Part shown: one piece after another, positions 57,932 through 64,000 of the stretch
Layout of the letters: each line of letters starts with the position of its first letter
Position numbering within the stretch: position 1 is the first letter of the stretch
NCBI RefSeq assembly: GCF_003386285.1
Contig: NZ_QPNC01000005.1
Location: 62,001-126,000, forward strand
Origin: Nocardiopsis sp. FIRDI 009
Lineage (GTDB): Bacteria > Actinomycetota > Actinomycetes > Streptosporangiales > Streptosporangiaceae
Direction: 5' to 3'
Length of the DNA: 64,000 bases
Position numbers and translations under genes: made by a program
Notes under the pieces: generated by a model
Told to the model about the DNA's origin: nothing
Databases searched by the model: none
The model's input: only the letters and a program-made list of their open reading frames with translations

Positions 57932-59464
57932 ATGCCCTCCCGTCACCCTGTCGCCCCCCTGCCTCCCGGGACGGCGGTCGAGATCGACCGTTCCGTCCGC
58001 CTCGCCGACGAGGGGCACGTACTGGTGGGCGGACACCCCCCACACGCGCTCCGCCTGACGACCGACCAGGCCAGCGTCCTGGTCCGCTGGTCGAGCGGGG
58101 CCGTCCCGAACGGCCGTGCGGAACGGGTCCTCGCCCGCCGCCTGATCGACGCCGGGTTCGCCCACCCCCGTCCCGCGGACACCGCGGTTCCCGTCGGGCC
58201 CGGGACCGTGGACGTGGCCGTCGTCGACCCGACCTCCCCCAACGACCTGGCCCGGACGTTGGACGGGCTCGCCACCGCCTACCCCGACCTGCGCCCCGTC
58301 GTCGTCGGCGCCACCGGGGCGAGCGCGTGGGCCGCCCGGAGCCGGGGGGCGCGCACCGTCCCCGGACCCGCCGGGGGCGCGTGCGCCCGGAACGCCGCGC
58401 TGGGCGCGTGCACCGCACCCCACGTGGCGCTCGTGGCGGCGGGCGCGCGCCTGGGACCTGGCTGGCTCGAAGCGGCCCTGGGGCACTTCGCCGATCCCGG
58501 GGTGGCGGCCGTCCTCCCCCGGGGGCTGACCGCTCGGGCCGACGCCCCCACCTATCTGGAGATGCTCGTGGCCGCCGTCGCCGCCGACCGGGTCGGACCC
58601 GACCGCGGAGCCGACCCGGCCCCCGTCCTGCCCTGGGGGCACGCGACCGGCGGACGGGGGCTGCCGGGAACCGCGAACGGCCACACCCGTGCCGACCCCC
58701 TGAGCCCCGTGGGCGCGCTCGTCCTGCGCCGGGCGGCCGTCGGTCCCGACCCCTTCGACCCCGAGCTGGGGGAGGGCGCCGGACTCGACGCCCTGTGGCG
58801 TCTGGCCGAACACGGGTGGTCGGTGCGCTACGAACCCCGGTCACGGGTGCGGGTCCCGCCGGTCGGCGATCTGGGGGGCTACCTGCGCGCGTGCTTCGCG
58901 CGCGGTGCGTTGACCGGGCGGCTCGCGCGGCGTCGCGGCCGGCGCGCGGTCGGCCCCGAGCTGTCCTGGTCCAGCGCGGCGGCCCTCGCCCTCCTGACCG
59001 CCGGACGTCCGGTGCCGGCGTTGGGCGCGGTGGCCCTCGGCGCGGCGTACGGCGCGCGGCGGCTCTCCGGTGGTGCGCGTGAGCGGTTGCCGGAGGCCGC
59101 GCTCGTGGCGGTGCGGGACCTGGTGTCCGCGGCCGGGAGCGGCGGCAGGTGGGTCCGGGGCGCCTGGTGGCCGGTGTTGGCCGGGGCGGCGGTCGGCGCG
59201 GGGGCACGCGACCGACGGACCGCGGCGGCCGTGGGCGCGATGCTCGTCCTGCCGCACCTGGGGGCGTGGCACCGGGGCCGGGGCGTGGCACCGGTGGATC
59301 CGGTGACCTGGACCGCTCTGGGGGTGGCCGGGGACGCCGCGCGCTCACTGGGCACCTGGTGGGGAGCGGCGGGATCGCGGTCGGTCGCCCCCCTTCTCCC
59401 GTGCCCGAGAGCGATGGTGTGCACCGAGCGGCCCGTGGAGGCTCCGAGGGTGCGGCGCCCGTGA
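57932..59464 (+). CDS. MftF-like glycosyltransferase
   Basis: A 510-residue protein resembling the mycofactocin-system glycosyltransferase MftF. The N-terminal module (LPPGTAVEIDRSVRLADEGHVLVGGHPPHALRL, then RLIDAGFAHPRP) is characteristic. A family 2-like glycosyltransferase region follows, with PGPAGGACARNAAL and the C-terminal YEPRSRVRVPP and LRACFARGALTGRLARRRG segments. The last 150 residues are Ala/Gly-rich with hydrophobic helices. In mycofactocin pathways MftF adds glucose units to the cofactor. No mftA-E genes are in the window, so it is either an orphan or has another acceptor. The ATG follows AAGG. Confidence 0.78.
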   Translation: MPSRHPVAPLPPGTAVEIDRSVRLADEGHVLVGGHPPHALRLTTDQASVLVRWSSGAVPNGRAERVLARRLIDAGFAHPRPADTAVPVGPGTVDVAVVDPTSPNDLARTLDGLATAYPDLRPVVVGATGASAWAARSRGARTVPGPAGGACARNAALGACTAPHVALVAAGARLGPGWLEAALGHFADPGVAAVLPRGLTARADAPTYLEMLVAAVAADRVGPDRGADPAPVLPWGHATGGRGLPGTANGHTRADPLSPVGALVLRRAAVGPDPFDPELGEGAGLDALWRLAEHGWSVRYEPRSRVRVPPVGDLGGYLRACFARGALTGRLARRRGRRAVGPELSWSSAAALALLTAGRPVPALGAVALGAAYGARRLSGGARERLPEAALVAVRDLVSAAGSGGRWVRGAWWPVLAGAAVGAGARDRRTAAAVGAMLVLPHLGAWHRGRGVAPVDPVTWTALGVAGDAARSLGTWWGAAGSRSVAPLLPCPRAMVCTERPVEAPRVRRP

Positions 59465-60076
59465 AGGAGAGGTCGTGCCCGAGCGTTAGCTATCGTTAAC
59501 TTTGACTACTCACAGTAGTGATATTCGGTCCTGTTCTGAGGGCGGGTAATGGCACATCCGATGCCCGAGGTCGAGGGCGCCGCAGGGGTGGGGCGTCGAC
59601 CATGACGTGCACGTTTCTGGAATGTTTCGATCTTTTTTCATGATTGCCCTATTTTGTGAACTTTGGCCGATACACCCCTCTCTCGCTGTTCGGTCGATGG
59701 TGTAGGAGCTTGTTTTCCCAGGTCACTGTGGTTGATGGTGGCAGTGTGCCGCGCGTCTCTCACTGTGAGTACAAGTCTTGACAATTCGATCGAAGGATGA
59801 GGTCCAAACGGGCACCGTTGTCTTTTCTTGATGGGTCGGTGACCTCCGAGTGTCCAGCCGTCCCGCAGACTCTTGACATTCCGGTCACGGACCGTGAATC
59901 GGAAGGAAGCGTGTTTCGTCGGTCACTGGGTGTCACCCCGCCAGTGGTCCCGGGATCGCGAACGCTTAACGGTGGGATCCACCGAGCAACGCGCCCCCGG
60001 TGCCACGGGTCTCCCGGTCACGACCGTTCGGAACGGATGACGAGCGCCGGGCTCGGTGTGAGGTTCGGAGATAGTT
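59465..60076 (+). promoter_or_regulatory. Upstream region of the peptide ABC transporter
   Basis: About 610 bases, A+T-rich for this genome. ACTACT-N3-AGTAGT at 59505-59519 and CTCAC-T-GTGAG near 59758 are palindromes. TTGACA hexamers occur near 59778 and 59875; the second has TGAATC 17 bases downstream, a reasonable promoter pair. No gene is supported. Confidence 0.4.
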
Positions 60077-61057
60077 TTGGGCAAGTTCCTGGCCAGGCGG
60101 CTACTGAACTACGTCGTGTTGATCTTTCTCGCGACGAGTTTCGCCTACCTGCTCGCGGCCACCAACCTGTATCCACGCGGGTACTTCGAGCAGATGCAGC
60201 CTCCCCCGTCCCCCGAGGCGGTCAACTCCCAACTGGACGCGCTCAACCTCAACGACCAGACGCCGATCGCGCAGCGTTACGTCACGTGGGTGAGCGGCGT
60301 CCTCGTCGGCGACTTCGGGAAGACCATCCAGGGCGGTGACGTCACCCAGGAGATGTGGCTCAAGGCCGGGGTCACGCTGCGCCTCATCACCGTCGCCACC
60401 GTCCTCGGCAGCGCCATCGGCATCATCGTCGGCGCCTACGCCGCGGTACGCCAGTACCGGGGGTTCGACAAGGCGGCCACGGCGGTGTCGTTCTTCGTGC
60501 TGTCGGTGCCCACCGTCGTGATCGCGCTCTCCGTACAGGTCGGCGCGAACGCCATCAACGACATGCTCGGGTTCCAGCTGCTGAGCTACTCCGGCGAGTA
60601 CTCCGCGGGCTTCCAGGGCAACGGGTGGGAGCTGTTCCTCAACCGCCTCCACCACGCGATCCTGCCGACCCTGGTCCTGGCGGTCTCGCTCTTCGCGGCC
60701 TTCGCCCGCTACCAGCGGAACATGATGCTGGACGTCCTCAGCTCCGACTTCGTGCGCACGGCGATGGCCAAGGGGCTCACCCGCAGAGCGGCCCTGTTCA
60801 AGCACGCCCTGCGCACGGCGCTGATCCCCACCATCACCTACTTCACGTTCACCTTCGGCATCCTGGTGTCCGGTGCGACCTTCACCGAGAAGATCTACGG
60901 CTGGCACGGGATGGGCGCCTGGCTGATCGACTCCATCTTCAGCCACGACGTCCACGTCGTCGCCGCCGTCTCCTGGTTCATGGCGATCACCGTCATGGCG
61001 GCGTCCTTCCTGTCGGACATCCTCTACGCCTGGCTCGACCCGAGGGTGCGGGTGTGA
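60077..61057 (+). CDS. Dipeptide/oligopeptide ABC transporter permease (DppB/OppB)
   Basis: A 326-residue binding-protein-dependent permease with six hydrophobic helices. LARRLLNYVVLIFLATSFAYLL is the first; the coupling EAA-type loop is DFVRTAMAKGLTRRAALFKHALRTALIP. TTG 60077 is the start, supported by GGAGA six bases upstream. It is the first gene of a transporter unit with the DppC permease and a fused ATPase. No substrate-binding protein gene precedes it; one may lie beyond the window. The substrate class (peptides) is inferred from the family. Confidence 0.93.
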   Translation: MGKFLARRLLNYVVLIFLATSFAYLLAATNLYPRGYFEQMQPPPSPEAVNSQLDALNLNDQTPIAQRYVTWVSGVLVGDFGKTIQGGDVTQEMWLKAGVTLRLITVATVLGSAIGIIVGAYAAVRQYRGFDKAATAVSFFVLSVPTVVIALSVQVGANAINDMLGFQLLSYSGEYSAGFQGNGWELFLNRLHHAILPTLVLAVSLFAAFARYQRNMMLDVLSSDFVRTAMAKGLTRRAALFKHALRTALIPTITYFTFTFGILVSGATFTEKIYGWHGMGAWLIDSIFSHDVHVVAAVSWFMAITVMAASFLSDILYAWLDPRVRV

Positions 61058-61136
61058 CCGTGACACCAAACCCCCGCATCCCCACCCGCCACGTTCCGTC
61101 CCGCACCACCGCGGCGCCCCTGCTGGAGACCACGCC

Positions 61137-62048
61137 ATGAGCACGACCCAAGAGAGCACGGAGTCCGTGAAGGCGCCGACCGCGCCCCCGGCTCCCAACC
61201 GGCTCAAGGACCTGGGCCGCCAACTCCTCGGGACCCGGCGCGTCATCGTCGGCCTCGTCCTGCTTGCCCTCCTCGCGCTGTTCGCCCTCGTGGGCCCGCT
61301 CGTCAGCGGGTGGGAGGTCGGCGAGCGCGACTTCACCGACATCCTCGGCGCGCCCTCCGCCGACCACTGGATGGGCACCAACACCACCGGTCAGGACATC
61401 TTCACCCAGACCACGGCGGGGCTGCGCAAGTCCCTGATGATCGGTCTGCTCGTCGCCGTGATCACCACCGCGGTCGCGGCCCTGGTGGGCTCCTTCGCCG
61501 GCTACTTCGGGGGTCTCGTCGACAAGGGACTGATGTGGATCGCCGACCTGGCCCTGGTCCTGCCCAGTTTCGTCATCCTGGCCATCCTGTCCACCCACTT
61601 CTCCGGTGACGGAGGCTGGTTCGTGCTGGTCATCCTGCTGGCCGTGTTCAGCTGGATGGTCACCTCCAAGATGGTCCGCGGACTGACCATCTCCCTGCGC
61701 GAACGCGAGTACATCCACGCCGCCCGGTTCATGGGCGTCCCCCCGTACAAGATCATCCTGCGCCACATCCTGCCGAACATGTCCTCCCTGCTCATCGCGG
61801 ACGCCACCATCATGGTCAGCTCCGCGATCATCGGGGAGACCGCGCTCAGCTACTTCGGTCTGGGCGTCCAGGCGCCCGACGTCAGCCTCGGCGTCGTGAT
61901 CGCCGCCGGTTCGCGGTTCGCCACCACCGCCTGGTGGATGTTCGCGTTCCCCGCGCTGCTGCTGGTCGTGATGGTGCTGGCCGTGAACATGATCGGGGAC
62001 GGGCTGCGCGACGCCCTCGACCCGTCGTCCAAGTCGCGCCGGTCCTAG
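61137..62048 (+). CDS. Dipeptide/oligopeptide ABC transporter permease (DppC/OppC)
   Basis: A 303-residue permease partner. The soluble N-terminus of about 35 residues precedes the first helix (VIVGLVLLALLALFALVGPLV), followed by HWMGTNTTGQDIF, the DppC-type periplasmic motif. The EAA loop is EYIHAARFMGVPPYKIILRHILPN. It follows DppB by 79 bases and is followed by the ATPase gene after 12 bases. The ATG is preceded by a weak site only. Confidence 0.94.
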   Translation: MSTTQESTESVKAPTAPPAPNRLKDLGRQLLGTRRVIVGLVLLALLALFALVGPLVSGWEVGERDFTDILGAPSADHWMGTNTTGQDIFTQTTAGLRKSLMIGLLVAVITTAVAALVGSFAGYFGGLVDKGLMWIADLALVLPSFVILAILSTHFSGDGGWFVLVILLAVFSWMVTSKMVRGLTISLREREYIHAARFMGVPPYKIILRHILPNMSSLLIADATIMVSSAIIGETALSYFGLGVQAPDVSLGVVIAAGSRFATTAWWMFAFPALLLVVMVLAVNMIGDGLRDALDPSSKSRRS

Positions 62049-62060
62049 GGGGAGACACAC

Positions 62061-64000
62061 ATGAGCACTGACACCGTGACGACCACCGACGCCGCGCCCG
62101 GCGAGCGCGCGGACGACGCGCCCGTCCTGGAGGTCTCCGACCTGACCGTCACCTTCCCCGGCCTGAACGGCGGCCCCGACGTACGCGCCGTGCGCGGCGT
62201 CAGCTACACGGTCCGCCGGGGCGAGGTCCTCGGTATCGTCGGCGAGTCCGGCTCCGGCAAGTCCGTCTCCTCGATGGCCGCGATGGGGCTGCTGCCGGCC
62301 CACGCCAGGATCACCGGGTCGGTCCGCCTGCACGGCCAGGAGATCCTGGGCCTGGACGACCGCGACATGGCGCGCCTGCGCGGCAGGGTCATCTCCATGG
62401 TCTTCCAGGACCCGCTCTCCGGCCTCACCCCGGTGTACACGGTCGGCGACCAGCTCGCCGAGGCCGTACTGGTCCACGACCCCAGGACACCCAAGGGCAG
62501 GGCCAGGGAGCGCGCCGTCGAGCTTCTCGAACTGGTCGGCATCCCCAACGCCGAGCAGCGGTACCGCTCGTTCCCGCACGAGTTCTCCGGCGGCATGCGC
62601 CAGCGCGTCATGATCGCGATGGCGATGGCCAACAACCCCGACGTCATCATCTGCGACGAGCCCACCACCGCCCTGGACGTGACCATCCAGGCGCAGATCC
62701 TGGAGCTCCTGCACACCGCGCAGCGTGAGACCGGAGCCGCCATCGTGATGATCACGCACGACCTGGGTGTCGTCGCCGGGTTCGTCGACCGCGTGCTGGT
62801 CATGTACGCGGGGCGGCCCGTCGAGATGGGCACGGTCGACGAGATCTACTACGGCAGCCGGATGCCCTACACCATGGGACTCCTCGGCGCGGTCCCCCGG
62901 ATGGACCTCGACCGGCAGGGCGCCCTCGTCCCCATCAAGGGGACCCCGCCCTCGCTGTCGTCGCTCCCGCCGGGCTGCCCCTTCGCGCCCCGCTGCCCGA
63001 TCGCCCGACCCGAGTGCGAGCTGGCCGAGCCCGACCTGCTGCCGATCGGCGGGCAACCGCCCGCGGAGACCGTCCGCGCCCCCCACGACGGCGAGGCGGC
63101 ACCCGCCGAGGACGGCGGCCAGGGCGCCGGAGGACACCGGTCGGCGTGCGTGCGCTCCGGCGAGATCGCGGAGAACGCGTGGACCGCCCGGGACATCTAC
63201 CCGGTCCCGGAGATCCCCGATGCACCCGCCTCCTCGGTGCGTCGGGAGGATCGGCCCGAGATGCTGCGGGTGCGGGACCTCATCAAACACCACCCGCTCA
63301 CCAAGGGCGCCGTGTTCAAACGCCGGGTGGGCACGGTCCACGCCGTGGACGGGATCGACTTCGACATCAGGGAGGGCGAGACCCTCGCCCTGGTCGGCGA
63401 GTCCGGGTGCGGCAAGTCCTCCACGCTGATGGAGATCATGGGACTGGAGCGGCCCCAGCGCGGCACGATCGAGGTCATGGGCCAGGACGTGTCCGGGCTG
63501 AGCCGGGCGAAGCGGTTCGAGCTGCGCCGGGACATGCAGATCGTGTTCCAGGACCCGATGAGCTCGCTCAACCCGCGCATGCCGGTCTTCGACATCATCG
63601 CCGAACCGCTGCGCACACACGGTGTGGCCGCGTCCGAGGTCACCCGACGGGTGTACGAACTGATCGACCTGGTCGGCCTCAACACCGAGCACGCCACGCG
63701 GTTCCCCGCCGAGTTCTCCGGCGGCCAGCGCCAGCGCGTCGGCATCGCCCGCGCCCTGGCACTGGAACCCAAACTGCTGGTCTTGGACGAACCCGTGTCC
63801 GCCCTGGACGTGTCCATCCAGGCCGGTGTGGTCAACCTCCTGGAGGAGCTCCAGGCCCGGCTCGGCCTCGCCTACCTGTTCGTGGCGCACGACCTGTCCG
63901 TGGTGCGGCACATCGCCGACCGCGTCGCGGTCATGTACCTCGGCCGGATCGTGGAGATCGGCGACACGCACTCGATCTACACCCGGCCCGCACACCCCTA
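62061..64000 (+). CDS. Fused DppD-DppF peptide ABC transporter ATPase (partial, 3' end outside window)
   Basis: At least 646 residues with two complete ABC ATPase cassettes in one chain. The first has Walker A GESGSGKS near residue 60, signature FSGGMRQR and Walker B VIICDEPT. It is followed by the peptide-transporter Cys motif region (CPFAPRCPIARPEC). The second cassette has GESGCGKSS, FSGGQRQR and LLVLDEPVSALD. Normally these are separate DppD and DppF proteins; fusion guarantees equal dosage. ATG 62061 follows GGGGGAGA. The frame is open to the window edge, where the second cassette is nearly finished. Confidence 0.94.
   Translation, partial: MSTDTVTTTDAAPGERADDAPVLEVSDLTVTFPGLNGGPDVRAVRGVSYTVRRGEVLGIVGESGSGKSVSSMAAMGLLPAHARITGSVRLHGQEILGLDDRDMARLRGRVISMVFQDPLSGLTPVYTVGDQLAEAVLVHDPRTPKGRARERAVELLELVGIPNAEQRYRSFPHEFSGGMRQRVMIAMAMANNPDVIICDEPTTALDVTIQAQILELLHTAQRETGAAIVMITHDLGVVAGFVDRVLVMYAGRPVEMGTVDEIYYGSRMPYTMGLLGAVPRMDLDRQGALVPIKGTPPSLSSLPPGCPFAPRCPIARPECELAEPDLLPIGGQPPAETVRAPHDGEAAPAEDGGQGAGGHRSACVRSGEIAENAWTARDIYPVPEIPDAPASSVRREDRPEMLRVRDLIKHHPLTKGAVFKRRVGTVHAVDGIDFDIREGETLALVGESGCGKSSTLMEIMGLERPQRGTIEVMGQDVSGLSRAKRFELRRDMQIVFQDPMSSLNPRMPVFDIIAEPLRTHGVAASEVTRRVYELIDLVGLNTEHATRFPAEFSGGQRQRVGIARALALEPKLLVLDEPVSALDVSIQAGVVNLLEELQARLGLAYLFVAHDLSVVRHIADRVAVMYLGRIVEIGDTHSIYTRPAHP

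Overview
The window is high-GC DNA with actinomycete-type gene density, GTG/TTG starts and 1- to 4-base start/stop overlaps. Several features point to a filamentous actinomycete: a conservon, an XRE/DUF397 pair, type I modular polyketide synthase (PKS) genes, MmyB-like and RsbW-like proteins, and a Zur box. Nocardiopsaceae is my best guess, but the genus is not proven by the sequence. There is no rRNA, tRNA or CRISPR array that I can see.

Layout. 0-5.5 kb: a conservon (cvnA-B-C-D) followed by a styrene-monooxygenase-A-like flavoprotein and a strong terminator. 5.5-26.1 kb: a compact three-gene modular PKS. It has a KSQ-AT-ACP loading module and three extension modules (KS-DH-ER-KR-ACP with no AT; KS-AT-KR-ACP; KS-AT-DH-ER-KR-ACP-TE). 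26-29.3 kb: a zinc alcohol dehydrogenase divergent from an MmyB-type XRE regulator, a cupin and a TetR regulator. 29.5-38.2 kb: hrpA, a lactonase-like propeller protein, a secreted choice-of-anchor-A protein and a bioYMN biotin ECF transporter. 38.3-41.2 kb: a secreted beta-lactamase-fold hydrolase, a RelE/HigB-Xre toxin-antitoxin pair bracketed by a three-copy repeat, and a fabG-like reductase behind a TetR-type palindrome. 41.5-43.6 kb: an RsbW-like ATPase, an XRE-DUF5753 regulator and a convergent DUF397 gene. 43.9-48.7 kb: metal and potassium homeostasis, with a Zur-boxed orphan ZnuA, KtrA/KtrB, and a CDF exporter divergent from ArsR. 49.3-55.8 kb: an RND transporter and an AdhE. 55.8-57.4 kb: a decayed IS3-type transposase remnant, a 54-residue protein and a second RsbW-like ATPase. 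57.9-64 kb: an orphan MftF-like glycosyltransferase and a Dpp/Opp peptide ABC transporter whose two ATPases are fused; the last gene runs off the window.

How genes work together. The PKS is the most interesting system. Read colinearly, a propionyl starter is extended three times with reduction states CH2, CHOH and CH2, so a delta-hydroxy acid reaches the thioesterase. If all extenders are methylmalonyl, cyclisation gives 3,5-dimethyl-6-(1-methylbutyl)tetrahydropyran-2-one. That is the planar structure of invictolide, known as a fire-ant queen pheromone component. The first extension module has lost its AT almost exactly at domain borders. The nearest possible donor is the methylmalonyl-type loading AT on the same polypeptide. 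Product and AT sharing are inference; the domain order and the missing AT are read directly.
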